From Kordiimonas marina (GTDB lineage: Bacteria > Pseudomonadota > Alphaproteobacteria > Sphingomonadales > Kordiimonadaceae), in NCBI RefSeq assembly GCF_023006325.1, contig NZ_JAINDF010000008.1, positions 62,001 through 126,000 of the forward strand: 64,000 nt of DNA. Reading direction: 5' to 3'. Below the pieces are notes generated by a model, which searched no databases, had not been told where the DNA came from, and saw only the letters and a list, made by a program, of their open reading frames with translations. A program made the translations under genes and the position numbers. The number at the start of each line of letters is the position of its first letter. Position 1 is the first letter of the stretch. Below are positions 41,762 through 51,121 of this stretch, in pieces.

Positions 41762-44578
41762 ATGTTCGACAATGCCGACCAGGGGAAAAGTGAAGCCCGC
41801 CGCCAGCATCTTTCGGCGGCCTATGATATTGCAAGCGGTCTGATGGACGGCAGCAAGACCCTGGCTGGTATTGAGAAGGACGTCAAAGCGCTCGGCAAGC
41901 CGTGTCTTGAGGGGCGGCTGAAACGTCTGTCCGACCAGTGGCAGAGCCTGAGCGTGGCTGAGAATGAAGGCCGGCTGGCCGCGCTTGTCGTGCGCCTGTC
42001 CGAAGGTGCGGACAGGGAGAAGCTGGCTTTTGAAGCTTTTGCCGCCAAGCTGGAAGAGGAGGTCGCGGGCCTCGTCTTCACCGCGCACCCGACCTTTTCC
42101 TTCTCCGACGATGCCTGGACCTATGCCCGCGCTTACCTTGGCGCGCTCGCGGACGGTGAAGCAGCGGCCGAAGCCGCCACGGCCCACGTGCAGGTGGATG
42201 CCGTGCAGCCGACCCGCTCCCCGACCCTGCATGAGGAGCTGGAATATGCCGGGGTCGCGGTCGGCAACACCCGCCGCGCGATCCGCCGCCTTTACGGCAT
42301 CATCTTCGATACCGCCGCCGGGCTGTACCCGGATGAGTACCGTGCCCTCCGTCCGCGGCTTGCCACGGTGGCAAGCTGGGTCGGGTTCGACCTTGATGGC
42401 CGCACCGATATCGATTGGTCGCTCGGGCTTTTGTTCCGCTACCGCTCGGCCCTTGACGGGCTTGACGAATGTCTGGGCCTTGCGCGCAGTCTGAAGTTCG
42501 AAGGCGCGGGTGCGACACGGGAATGGGCGATTGTCCGCGCCGGCTTCGAGGACCTGCGTGACTGTTTCGCCCTTGGGGCCCGCACGCTCGAAGATCACAA
42601 GAATTCGCCCACCGGCCTTGGCAAGCTCAACCAGGTTGCGGTTGAAAATGAAACCCGCAAGGAAGAAGCCGCCAAGCGCATCAATGCCGCGTTCGAAACG
42701 CTGCTGGGTCAGCCGCTCGGGCACGCGGAATGGCGCGGTGCAGCCATGCTCTATAGCGAATGGCGCGCCATCGGCCTTGGCTTCAGCCATATCCACTTCC
42801 GCCTGAATGCCGCCCAGCTGCATAACGCCATCGGCCCAGAAATCCACCTGACCAAGGCCCCGGACCAAAGCGCCATGCGCCGCCACTTCCTGGCTGCGAT
42901 CAGCGAAAAGCTGGATAGTGTGACGGCCAAGACCATCCATTACGGCACGCTGTCGCGTGAGCAGACGACAGCCAAGCGCGTCTTCATGATGGCCGCGCAA
43001 TTCAAGAAACATTTCGATTCCGAAACGAAAATCCGGATGCTGGTGGCGGAATCGGATACGCCCTTCACGCTCCTGACCGCGCTTTATTATGCCCGGCTGT
43101 TCGGCGTGGAGGATTATGTCGAAATCTCACCGCTGTTTGAAACCGCTGTCGGCCTTGAACGCGGCGACCGGGTGATCGCCGAGCTGCTCGATAACCCGCA
43201 CTTTCTTGATTATATCAAGAAACAGGGCCGTTTCTGCCTGCAGCTCGGTTTCTCGGACAGTGGCCGCTATATCGGCCAGCCCGCCGCCACGCTCGCCATC
43301 GAACGCTTCAAGATCAGGCTGGTCCGGCTTTGGAAAGCCCGTGGGCTTGGTGACGTGCAGCTGCTGTTTTTCGACACCCATGGGGAATCGATCGGCCGCG
43401 GCGCTTATCCGTTCGGGCTGAAGAAGCGCTTCCTTTATACCCATTCACCGCGGGTGCGGGAGGCGCTGGCCACACTCGCCCGGCCGGAAAAGCATGAGGT
43501 CAGCTTCCAGGGCGGGGAGGGCTTCCTATGGTTCCTGGCTGAAAGCACGGCGTTTGCAACGCTCACCGATTTTCTTGAGGTCCGGTTCGACAGCTATTCG
43601 ACCGAGGATGACCGTCTCTATGAAGAAAAGGGCTGGTCGCTCGATTTCTTCCTCACGCTCGTCGAATATCAGAACCACCTGACCGACCATAAAGGTTATA
43701 TCCGGCTGATCGACAGCATTGGCCGCAGCCTTCTGTTCCCCACGGGCTCGCGCTCCATGCGGCGGCAGGGGGCAGGGGCGGTGCATCAGCGGCTGGAACG
43801 CATCTCGCAGATACGGGCGATTCCGAACAATGCGGTGCTGCAGCAGCTTGGCTATCTCGCCAACAGTTGCGCCGGGTTCGGCACCGCCATTTCCCGTTCG
43901 CCCGACCAGTTCAACGCTATCCATGCGAGTTCCGACCGGTTGCAGATGGTAACGAGCCTTGCGGTCGCGGCGCTCAACCGCTCCGACGTCGGGGTGATTG
44001 AGGCTTATTCCAAGCTCCTCACGCCCGGTTACTGGCTGGACCGCGCCGACGCCAGCAGTGGCATGGAACACCGTGCCCAGCTCCGCCGTCTGTCGCGCCT
44101 TTTGGAAGGTCTGTTTGAGGCGGATTCGGTCGAGGCCTGTATCCGCAAGCTGCGCCGGGACGCCGGGATGCTGACGGATGCGCTCAGCGAAAACAGCCCG
44201 GCTGCGTTCGACAGTGTCGGGGATGACGACCTGGATGCCCTGCACCAGCTCCGCATCGGGTTGATCCAGTATATTTATCTGATGGCGATGGAAATTCCGC
44301 GTTTCTCCACCCGTTTCGATTTCTCGCTGGAGGAACTGCTGGTCGAACTGCTGCACCTCGAAGTGCCGGATACGGTCGCCCAGCTCCGCAAAATCTTCCC
44401 CGAAGCCCCGCTTGAGAAGGATGATGAGGTCTACGGTGAGGAAACCACCTATGAAGGCGGCTCCACCGCGGGCTATGAGGAAGTGCACCGCAATATCCTC
44501 GACAAGCTCGATCAGGCCTACAGGCTTGTCCTTAACATCAGCGGGCTCATCGCCTTGAAGGCGGGGGCCTTTGGCTAG
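41762..44578 (+). CDS. PEP carboxylase-family protein with altered active-site residues
   Basis: A 938-residue protein of the phosphoenolpyruvate carboxylase family, which forms oxaloacetate from PEP and bicarbonate. TAHPT with H109 matches the catalytic histidine (E. coli H138), and PLFET and the aspartate in FSDSGRYIG (D499) match metal ligands. However, R502 replaces K546, D538 replaces H579 and H540 replaces R581 (E. coli numbering, by motif alignment of FFDTHGESIGRG), and the C-terminus is AFG rather than the usual NTG. The arginine R546 (E. coli R587) is kept. It carries a regulon operator and precedes zwf, so an anaplerotic role fits context, but catalysis is not assured. GGAGAG gives the ribosome site. 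Confidence 0.75.
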   Translation: MFDNADQGKSEARRQHLSAAYDIASGLMDGSKTLAGIEKDVKALGKPCLEGRLKRLSDQWQSLSVAENEGRLAALVVRLSEGADREKLAFEAFAAKLEEEVAGLVFTAHPTFSFSDDAWTYARAYLGALADGEAAAEAATAHVQVDAVQPTRSPTLHEELEYAGVAVGNTRRAIRRLYGIIFDTAAGLYPDEYRALRPRLATVASWVGFDLDGRTDIDWSLGLLFRYRSALDGLDECLGLARSLKFEGAGATREWAIVRAGFEDLRDCFALGARTLEDHKNSPTGLGKLNQVAVENETRKEEAAKRINAAFETLLGQPLGHAEWRGAAMLYSEWRAIGLGFSHIHFRLNAAQLHNAIGPEIHLTKAPDQSAMRRHFLAAISEKLDSVTAKTIHYGTLSREQTTAKRVFMMAAQFKKHFDSETKIRMLVAESDTPFTLLTALYYARLFGVEDYVEISPLFETAVGLERGDRVIAELLDNPHFLDYIKKQGRFCLQLGFSDSGRYIGQPAATLAIERFKIRLVRLWKARGLGDVQLLFFDTHGESIGRGAYPFGLKKRFLYTHSPRVREALATLARPEKHEVSFQGGEGFLWFLAESTAFATLTDFLEVRFDSYSTEDDRLYEEKGWSLDFFLTLVEYQNHLTDHKGYIRLIDSIGRSLLFPTGSRSMRRQGAGAVHQRLERISQIRAIPNNAVLQQLGYLANSCAGFGTAISRSPDQFNAIHASSDRLQMVTSLAVAALNRSDVGVIEAYSKLLTPGYWLDRADASSGMEHRAQLRRLSRLLEGLFEADSVEACIRKLRRDAGMLTDALSENSPAAFDSVGDDDLDALHQLRIGLIQYIYLMAMEIPRFSTRFDFSLEELLVELLHLEVPDTVAQLRKIFPEAPLEKDDEVYGEETTYEGGSTAGYEEVHRNILDKLDQAYRLVLNISGLIALKAGAFG

Positions 44579-44678
44579 GCCTCTAAGCCGGGCTTATGCG
44601 GGCCGACCGGCAAAAGCGCCGGTCCCCGGCCCGTTCTGCGGTTTTGCCGCATGTCGTAAATATGGCAGTTTTCGGAAA

Positions 44679-44707
44679 TTGACAGCGCTATCATTTGTGC
44701 GTAGGGT
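44679..44707 (+). promoter_or_regulatory. GACAGCGCTATC operator (site 5 of 5), zwf promoter
   Basis: GACAGCGCTATC lies at 44681-44692. TTGACA (44679-44684) is followed after 17 bases by TAGGGT (44702-44707), the clearest promoter of the five. The resulting leader would be short, with GGGAG at 44716-44720 as ribosome site before the ATG at 44731. Confidence 0.8.
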
Positions 44708-44730
44708 CCACCGCCTGGGAGTAACTTGGG

Positions 44731-46221
44731 ATGTCTGACATGGTTGAAGCGTTTGACCTGGTAATTTTTGGCGGCACGGGGGACCTGTCCCGCCGCAAGC
44801 TGTTGCCGGCGCTCTTTTCCGGCTTTGCCGCCGGTGTGGTGCCGGAAGGCAGCCGTATTCTGCTGACCTCGCGCTCCGGCCTTGAAGGTCCGGTGGATGC
44901 CTGGCTCAAGCAGATTTTCGCTGAAACCGAGCCCGCGTGCGGTCAGGACGAGAAAGCGCTGAGCGACTTTGCCGCCATGGTGCAGGTCATCGAACTTGGC
45001 CTCGTCGAAGGGGGTAAGGATTGGGACAATCTCACTGCCATCCTGAATGCCGAGCCCGAGCATCCGATCGTCCATTTCCTGGCGATCCCACCGGCGCTGT
45101 TCACCAGCACCTGTGATCTGCTGGGACAATATGGCCTGAATGGCGAGCGCGCCCGCGTCGTGCTTGAAAAGCCGCTCGGCCACAGCCTGAAGTCGGCCCG
45201 CGCGATCAATGAGGATGTCGGCCGGACGTTTGGGGAAGAGCAGACGTTCCGCATCGACCATTATCTCGGCAAGGAAGCCGTCCAGAACCTGCTCGCGCTC
45301 CGCTTCTCCAACATATTGTTCGAGGAACTGTGGAGCGGCCGCACCATCGACCATATCCAGATCACCATTGCCGAAAACCAGGGTGTGAAAGGCCGCGCCG
45401 GTTTCTATGAAGGCACCGGCGCCCTGCGTGACATGGTGCAGAACCACCTGTTGCAGCTTCTCTGCCTCGTGGCGATGGAACCGCCGGCCCGGCTTGAGGC
45501 TGACAGCATCCGCGAGGAAAAGCTCAAGGTGCTCAAATCCCTCAAGCCGCTTGACGGCCAGGAGATCGAGCGCAATGTGGTGCGCGCGCAATATGTTGCA
45601 GGCGCCATGCAGGGCGAGGCCGTTGGCGGCTATGCCGAGGACCTCAACCTTGAGGAGCCCTCGAACACCGAAACCTTCGTGGCGATCAAGGCGCATATCG
45701 AAAACTGGCGCTGGGCTGGCGTGCCTTTCTACCTGCGCACAGGCAAGCGCCTGCCGGACCGGTTCGCTGAAATCGTCATCCAGTTCAAGAATGTGCCGCA
45801 CTCGCCGCATCCGGCCTGGGGCACGAACCTGAGCCCGAACCGCTTCATCATCCGCCTGCAGCCGGAAGACCATCTGGCGCTTCGGATGATGGTGAAGAAC
45901 CATTCGGCCAAGGGCGAGGCGCTCAGGGAAGTCGAGATGAACCTCGATGTGGTTGACGCAGGCGCTGATGCCGTGCGCATCGGCCCGTACCTGCGCCTGA
46001 TCCTCGATACGGTCGCAGGCGATCAGAGCCTGTTTGTCCACCGGGACGAGGTCGAGCACGCCTGGCGCTGGGTCGACCGCATCATCGACCATTGGCAGGA
46101 CAGTGGCGAGCCGCCGCTGCCGTATCCGGCCGGGACGTGGGGGCCTTATGAGGCACATGACCTGATGACCCATGACAAACGTCAGTGGTTCCATGAAATG
46201 GGCAAACGGGTACAAAAATGA
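44731..46221 (+). CDS. zwf: Glucose-6-phosphate dehydrogenase
   Basis: A 496-residue cytoplasmic NAD(P)-dependent enzyme that oxidises glucose 6-phosphate to 6-phosphogluconolactone (EC 1.1.1.49 or 1.1.1.363). The nucleotide-binding loop is FGGTGDLSRRKLLPALF near residues 12-28, and the substrate-binding RIDHYLGKEAVQNLL lies near 172-186. The rest has the usual C-terminal beta-sheet domain including PFYLRTGKRLP. It opens the operon zwf-pgl-edd-eda, and its stop overlaps the pgl start by four bases (ATGA). A GACAGCGCTATC operator covers the promoter. Confidence 0.96.
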   Translation: MSDMVEAFDLVIFGGTGDLSRRKLLPALFSGFAAGVVPEGSRILLTSRSGLEGPVDAWLKQIFAETEPACGQDEKALSDFAAMVQVIELGLVEGGKDWDNLTAILNAEPEHPIVHFLAIPPALFTSTCDLLGQYGLNGERARVVLEKPLGHSLKSARAINEDVGRTFGEEQTFRIDHYLGKEAVQNLLALRFSNILFEELWSGRTIDHIQITIAENQGVKGRAGFYEGTGALRDMVQNHLLQLLCLVAMEPPARLEADSIREEKLKVLKSLKPLDGQEIERNVVRAQYVAGAMQGEAVGGYAEDLNLEEPSNTETFVAIKAHIENWRWAGVPFYLRTGKRLPDRFAEIVIQFKNVPHSPHPAWGTNLSPNRFIIRLQPEDHLALRMMVKNHSAKGEALREVEMNLDVVDAGADAVRIGPYLRLILDTVAGDQSLFVHRDEVEHAWRWVDRIIDHWQDSGEPPLPYPAGTWGPYEAHDLMTHDKRQWFHEMGKRVQK

Positions 46222-46919
46222 CAACGGCCTGGCACTGTTATGACCGCCGCGACATGATGGTCGCGGCCCTGCGCGATGCCACGGTGGCAAAGCTCCGGGA
46301 AAGCCTGACCAAATACGGCCGGGCGGCCTGGGCTGTCTCCGGCGGGTCGACGCCTGCGCCGCTGTTCGAGGCCATGTCGGCCGTGCCGCTCGATTGGGCG
46401 CATGTGGACGTGGCGCTGGTTGACGAACGCTGGGTCGGGACCGACCATCCGCGGTCCAACGAAGCGTTTGTCCGGGGCTGCCTGAAGAAGAACAAGGCCA
46501 AGGATGCGCGCATCATCGGCATGAAAACGCCGCATGAACACGCCGCCGAAGCCGCGGCGACCGTGAATGCCCGCTATGCGCTGATCCCGCGCGCGTTCGA
46601 CAGCGTGCTTTTGGGGCTGGGGCCGGATGGTCACACCGCCTCGCTGTTCCCGGGTGCCGAAGGGCTTGAAAAAGCCTTCGATATGAAAGGCAAGCGCACC
46701 TGCGCGGCCTTGAAGGCGATCAAGAGCGACGTCACCGGCGATGAGGTCGAACGCATGAGCCTGACCGCCCCCGCGATCGCCTGCGCGCACCATGTCGCGC
46801 TGATGATTACGGGTGAAGACAAGAAAAAGGTGCTGCAGGAAGCACTGTCCACGAAGCGCGATTTGCCGGTGGCGCGGCTCGCCGAGGTCGTGGATATTGA
46901 TATTTATTGGGCGCCCTGA
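46218..46919 (+). CDS. pgl: 6-Phosphogluconolactonase
   Basis: A 233-residue enzyme of the NagB/DevB-type lactonase family, hydrolysing 6-phosphogluconolactone to 6-phosphogluconate (EC 3.1.1.31). AVSGGSTPAPLFEAMS near residues 35-50, ALVDERWVG, and LLGLGPDGHTASLFPG near 131-146 are the family motifs. The ATG lies within the last four bases of zwf (ATGA), so translation is coupled. The edd gene follows after 27 bases. Confidence 0.95.
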   Translation: MTTAWHCYDRRDMMVAALRDATVAKLRESLTKYGRAAWAVSGGSTPAPLFEAMSAVPLDWAHVDVALVDERWVGTDHPRSNEAFVRGCLKKNKAKDARIIGMKTPHEHAAEAAATVNARYALIPRAFDSVLLGLGPDGHTASLFPGAEGLEKAFDMKGKRTCAALKAIKSDVTGDEVERMSLTAPAIACAHHVALMITGEDKKKVLQEALSTKRDLPVARLAEVVDIDIYWAP

Positions 46920-46946
46920 CCTTTATGGGGCGCGAGGGAGTATAAG

Positions 46947-48746
46947 ATGACCCATCCGGCGCTTTTGGAAATCACAGCCCGCATCCGGGACCGCTCGAAA
47001 GACAGCCGCGCGGCCTATATGGCGCGGGTTCAGGCGATGCGGGACCAGGGCCGGGCGCGGCCCAGGCTTTCCTGCGGCAATCTCGCCCACGCCATGGCGG
47101 CGTGTTCCGAGGGTGAGAAGGCCAAATATATGAAGGACGGCATGATCAATGTCGCCATCGTCAGCGCCTATAATGACATGCTCTCCGCCCACCAGCCCTA
47201 TCACCGGATGCTGGATGAAGTGAAGGAAGCGGTCCTGAATGCGGGCGCGGTTGCGCAGATGGCGGGCGGTGTGCCAGCCATGTGTGACGGCGTAACCCAA
47301 GGCCAGACCGGTATGGAACTGTCGCTCTTCAGCCGTGACGTGATCGCCATGGCGACCGCAATCGCCATGAGCCATAACGTGTTTGACGCAGGTCTCCTGT
47401 TCGGCATCTGCGACAAGATCGTGCCGGGGCTTCTGATCGGCGCGCTTTCCTTCGGTCACCTGCCGTTCGTGTTCGTGCCTGCGGGGCCGATGCCGACCGG
47501 CATTTCCAACTCGGAAAAAGCCAAGGTGCGCCAGCTCTATGCTGAAGGCAAAGTCGGCAAGAATGAGCTGCTCGAAAGCGAATCCCGCGCCTACCACAGC
47601 CCGGGCACCTGCACCTTCTATGGCACCGCCAACTCCAACCAGATGATGCTGGAGATGATGGGCCTCCAGCTGCCGGGCTCAAGCTTCGTGAACCCGTCCG
47701 ACCCGCTCCGCCGTCCGCTCGATGATGCGGCGGCAGAACGCGTGGTCAAGCTGGCGGACAGTGAAAACCCGCTTGGCATCGGCGACATGGTCGATGTCGA
47801 AACCATCGTCAACGGCATGGTTGGCTTGCTGGCGACTGGCGGCTCCACCAACCACACGCTCCATATCGTTGCGATCGCGGCGGCTGCGGGCATCAAGGTG
47901 ACGTGGCAGGATTTTTCCGACCTTTCGAACATCATCCCGCTCTTGACCCGGGTTTACCCGAACGGCACCGCGGATGTGAACGCCTTCCAGCGCGCGGGCG
48001 GCACGCCGTTCGTGATCCGCGAACTGCTCAGCGAAGGCCTTCTGCATGAAGATGTCGACACCATCGTCGGTCATGGCCTCGCGCCTTTCGGCACCATGCC
48101 GGGGCTGAAGGACGGCAAGCTGGCGTGGCACGCCTCGGCCGATGTGCCGGGTGACGATATGATCATCCGCACCATCGACCGGCCGTTCCAGGGCCATGGC
48201 GGCCTCGCCGTGCTGCAGGGCGAGCTGGGCGAAGCGGTGATCAAGACCTCCGCGGTCAAGCCCGAGCATCAGGTGGTCGAAGCGCCCGCCATCGTGTTCG
48301 AGGATCAGGATGACCTGCTGACCGCCTACAAGGCCGGTGAGCTTGAGAAGGATTTCATCGCCGTCGTCCGCTTCCAGGGGCCGAAAGCCAACGGCATGCC
48401 GGAGCTGCATAAGCTGACGCCGTCCCTTGGTGTGCTGCAGGACAAGGGCTTCCACGTCGCCCTGGTGACCGACGGCCGCATGTCCGGCGCGTCCGGCAAG
48501 GTGCCCGCGGCGATCCATGTCACGCCGGAAGCGGCGAACGGTGGCCCGATCGCACGGGTGAAAACCGGGGACATGATCCGGCTGGATGCCGAGGCGGGCA
48601 CGCTGACGCTCATGGTGGACGCGGACGAATTCGCGGCCCGCACACCCGCGACCGCGCCGGTGGTGGCAGACACCTTCGGCCGCAACCTGTTCGCGCCCAT
48701 GCGCGCGCTGGTCGGTCCCGCGGGCGAAGGCGGCACTGTATTTTAA
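46947..48746 (+). CDS. edd: 6-Phosphogluconate dehydratase
   Basis: A 599-residue iron-sulfur dehydratase of the IlvD/Edd family; it makes 2-keto-3-deoxy-6-phosphogluconate from 6-phosphogluconate (EC 4.2.1.12). Motifs include [20 protein letters not shown] (residues about 111-130), [14 protein letters not shown] near 151-164, [20 protein letters not shown] near 216-235 and SDGRMSG-type [20 protein letters not shown] near the C-terminus. Cysteines in these segments ligate the 4Fe-4S cluster, which makes the enzyme oxygen-sensitive. A palindromic repeat (48753-48849) separates it from eda. Confidence 0.96.
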   Translation: MTHPALLEITARIRDRSKDSRAAYMARVQAMRDQGRARPRLSCGNLAHAMAACSEGEKAKYMKDGMINVAIVSAYNDMLSAHQPYHRMLDEVKEAVLNAGAVAQMAGGVPAMCDGVTQGQTGMELSLFSRDVIAMATAIAMSHNVFDAGLLFGICDKIVPGLLIGALSFGHLPFVFVPAGPMPTGISNSEKAKVRQLYAEGKVGKNELLESESRAYHSPGTCTFYGTANSNQMMLEMMGLQLPGSSFVNPSDPLRRPLDDAAAERVVKLADSENPLGIGDMVDVETIVNGMVGLLATGGSTNHTLHIVAIAAAAGIKVTWQDFSDLSNIIPLLTRVYPNGTADVNAFQRAGGTPFVIRELLSEGLLHEDVDTIVGHGLAPFGTMPGLKDGKLAWHASADVPGDDMIIRTIDRPFQGHGGLAVLQGELGEAVIKTSAVKPEHQVVEAPAIVFEDQDDLLTAYKAGELEKDFIAVVRFQGPKANGMPELHKLTPSLGVLQDKGFHVALVTDGRMSGASGKVPAAIHVTPEAANGGPIARVKTGDMIRLDAEAGTLTLMVDADEFAARTPATAPVVADTFGRNLFAPMRALVGPAGEGGTVF

Positions 48747-48752
48747 TATTGG

Positions 48753-48849
48753 TCGTCACCCGCCGACTTGATCGGCGGGTCCAGGAACACGCAAGCCCAT
48801 ATGTCATGAAGGTGTTCCTAGATTCGCCGGTTAAACCGGCGAATGACGA
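48753..48849. repeat. Dispersed inverted-pair palindromic repeat, copy C, inside the Entner-Doudoroff operon
   Basis: The left unit begins TCGTCACCCGCCGACTTGAT at 48753 and the right unit ends CGGCGAATGACGA at 48849. Its stem is more GC-rich than in copies A and B, with compensating changes (ACCCGCC/GGCGGGT). It lies between edd and eda, 6 bases after the edd stop and 44 bases before the eda start. Confidence 0.87.
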
Positions 48850-48893
48850 GGATAGAGATTTGTTCCGTTAGCGGGATTTTGAGAGAAGAGAAC

Positions 48894-49529
48894 ATGGTCA
48901 CAGTTGAACAGGTAATGAAGATGGGCCCGGTCATTCCGGTGCTGGCGTTCAAAAGTGCGGAAGAAGCCGTCGGCGTATGCCGCGCGCTTTATGAAGCCGG
49001 TATCCGGGTGTTTGAAATCACCCTCCGGCACGAAAGTGCGCTCGATGCCATCAAGGCGGTGAAGGCGGACCTGCCGGACGATGCCATCATCGGCGCGGGC
49101 ACCGTGCTGAGCCCCGAGCTTGCCAAAGCCGCCGTCGATGCGGGCTGTGCCTTCGGGGTGAGCCCCGGCCTGACCCCGGCGCTGGCCGAGGCCGTCAAGG
49201 CGCTCAACTTCCCGTTCCTGCCCGGTGTGGCGACCCTCAGCGAAGCCATGCAGGCGCGCGAATGGGGCTTCACCGCGCTCAAATTCTTCCCGGCCTCGGT
49301 CTCCGGCGGTCCGGCGTTCCTCAAGGCGGTTCACAGCGTGCTGCCGGACTTGATCTTCTGCCCGACCGGCGGCATCAAGGCAGGCACGGCGGCCGACTAC
49401 CGCGCGGTCCCGAGTGTGGTGACGGTCGGCGGTTCGTGGCTTACCCCGCGCGGCAGCGATGGCAGCATCGACCTGGCGACCGTGAAGGAACTGGCCGAAG
49501 AAGCGCTTTCGGCCTCTGACGACCGCTGA
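48894..49529 (+). CDS. eda: KDPG aldolase (2-dehydro-3-deoxyphosphogluconate aldolase)
   Basis: A 211-residue class I aldolase that cleaves 2-keto-3-deoxy-6-phosphogluconate to pyruvate and glyceraldehyde 3-phosphate (EC 4.1.2.14), ending the Entner-Doudoroff route. The Schiff-base lysine is K130 in TALKFFPAS, the catalytic glutamate is E41 in FEITLR, and IGAGTVLS and PTGGIKAG form the phosphate-binding loops. The ATG at 48894 follows GAGAGAAGAG, while the in-frame extension to 48843 would run through the repeat. Transcription probably continues from zwf-pgl-edd through the repeat. Confidence 0.96.
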   Translation: MVTVEQVMKMGPVIPVLAFKSAEEAVGVCRALYEAGIRVFEITLRHESALDAIKAVKADLPDDAIIGAGTVLSPELAKAAVDAGCAFGVSPGLTPALAEAVKALNFPFLPGVATLSEAMQAREWGFTALKFFPASVSGGPAFLKAVHSVLPDLIFCPTGGIKAGTAADYRAVPSVVTVGGSWLTPRGSDGSIDLATVKELAEEALSASDDR

Positions 49530-49648
49530 CATCCTCTGCTTCCTGTTCACCGGTTTGATCTTTCTCTAAAAGCAAAAAGATCCGCCACCGGACCTGGGCC
49601 GTATACTGGACCTGTAAGGACAGGACCAGAACGGAGCCACCCGGCACT

Positions 49649-51121
49649 ATGAACCCGATTATCGTGTTGATGAACGGCGGGCTCAGGCTCGACGATCAGC
49701 CCGCGCTTGCGGCTGCAGCGGCCAAGGGCGCGCCCATTCTGCCGCTTTTCGTGATGGACGATGCCGCCCACGGGCAGTGGGCCATGGGGGCAGCGTCACG
49801 CTGGTGGCTCAGGCAGTCGCTGACATCGCTTTCCCAGTCGTTCGAGGACATCGGCAGCAGGCTCATCCTGCGCACAGGCGACACGGCGGACGTGGCGGAT
49901 GCCCTCGTTGCGGAAACCGGTGCAAGCGGGCTTTATATGCTCAGGGGCTACAGCCCGACCGCGCGCAAGCTGGAAGCTGTGCTGCATGACCTGTGCGCCA
50001 TGCGCGCTATCGAGTGCCGCCGGTTTTCTGGCAGCTTGCTGATTGAGCCTGAACATATCGCGACAGGTGGGGGCACGCCCTACACCGTTTTCACACCCTT
50101 CTGGCGCCGCGCGCGGGAGCTTGTTCAAACCTTCACCCCCACACCTGCACCCAAACGGCTGTCGGCCCCGGACACATGGCCGGAAAGCACACCGCTTGCT
50201 GCCTTGAAGCTGGACCCGGTGCCCGCCGCATGGGCGGAGCCCATCGCCGCCAACTGGCTGCCGGGCGAGGCGGGCGCGCGGGTGATGCTGGAAAAATTCG
50301 TGGCCGAGGTGATGGTGGGCTACAAGGCGGGCCGGGATATTCCGGGCACCGAAGGCACCTCACGCCTGTCACCCTATCTGGCGCACGGCGAAATAAGCAT
50401 CCGACGGATCTGGCACGCGTGCCAGAAGGCCGCCGCGCTTGATGAAGGGGCTGCGGGTGGCTCTGAGGCGTACCTGAGGGAGATCGGCTGGCGCGAATTC
50501 GCCCACCATCTGCTTTATCATTTCCCCGACCTGCCGCAGAAGAACCTCAAGGCCCAGTTCGATGCCTTCCCCTGGCGGGAAGGGGATGGCGCGGCCCTCA
50601 AGGAATGGCGGCAGGGCCTGACCGGATTCCCGATTGTCGACGCCGGTATGCGGGAGCTATGGCAAACCGGCTGGATGCATAACCGCGTGCGCATGATTGT
50701 CGCCTCCTTCCTGGTGAAGGACCTTTTGTGGCACTGGCATGATGGCGCCAAATGGTTCTGGGACACGCTGGTGGATGCGGACCTCGCCAATAACACCATG
50801 GGCTGGCAGTGGGTCGCTGGCTGCGGGCCGGATGCCGCGCCGTATTTCCGGATTTTCAACCCCATCACGCAGGGGGAGAAGTTCGACCCGGACGGCGCCT
50901 ATGTCCGTCGTTTCGTACCGGAACTGGCCGCTCTGCCGGACGCCTATATCCACAAGCCGTTTGAGGCGCCCGCGGAGGTGTTGAGGGCAGCAGGTGTCAC
51001 GCTCGGTGTTACCTATCCGAAGCCGATGGTCGACCGCAAGCTCGCCCGGGAGCGTGCGCTCGCGGCGCTCGCCAGCACTCGGGCGGATCAAGTCCAATCC
51101 CTTTGTCATACCGGGGCTTGA
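49649..51121 (+). CDS. phr: Deoxyribodipyrimidine photolyase (class I type)
   Basis: A 490-residue flavoprotein that repairs cyclobutane pyrimidine dimers with blue light. An N-terminal alpha/beta antenna domain (about 1-130) is followed by the FAD-binding helical domain with GTSRLSPYLAHGEISIRRIW, the REIGWREFAHHLLYHFPDL segment and LTGFPIVDAGMRELWQTGWM. NNTMGWQWVAGCGPDAAPYF and RIFNPITQGEKFDPDGAYVR close the FAD site. The first strand reads IIVLMNGGLRLDDQPAL, whereas most relatives have a W-F-R-x-D-L-R-L pattern, so the antenna-domain entry is unusual. The last residues, including SLCHTGA, are encoded by a palindromic repeat that provides the stop. Confidence 0.93.
   Translation: MNPIIVLMNGGLRLDDQPALAAAAAKGAPILPLFVMDDAAHGQWAMGAASRWWLRQSLTSLSQSFEDIGSRLILRTGDTADVADALVAETGASGLYMLRGYSPTARKLEAVLHDLCAMRAIECRRFSGSLLIEPEHIATGGGTPYTVFTPFWRRARELVQTFTPTPAPKRLSAPDTWPESTPLAALKLDPVPAAWAEPIAANWLPGEAGARVMLEKFVAEVMVGYKAGRDIPGTEGTSRLSPYLAHGEISIRRIWHACQKAAALDEGAAGGSEAYLREIGWREFAHHLLYHFPDLPQKNLKAQFDAFPWREGDGAALKEWRQGLTGFPIVDAGMRELWQTGWMHNRVRMIVASFLVKDLLWHWHDGAKWFWDTLVDADLANNTMGWQWVAGCGPDAAPYFRIFNPITQGEKFDPDGAYVRRFVPELAALPDAYIHKPFEAPAEVLRAAGVTLGVTYPKPMVDRKLARERALAALASTRADQVQSLCHTGA

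Noticed and set aside
41681-43012. 443-residue antisense frame over the PEPC-like gene
   Set aside because: It runs through the operator and ribosome site of the forward gene and looks like shadow coding.
9077-44692. Reading GACAGCGCTGTC as an ordinary chance palindrome or terminator stem
   Set aside because: It has no T tract and recurs five times only at promoters of functionally linked genes, so a regulatory explanation was retained.
44575-46290. 571-residue antisense frame over zwf
   Set aside because: The forward zwf reading is unmistakable; the antisense product has no known motif.
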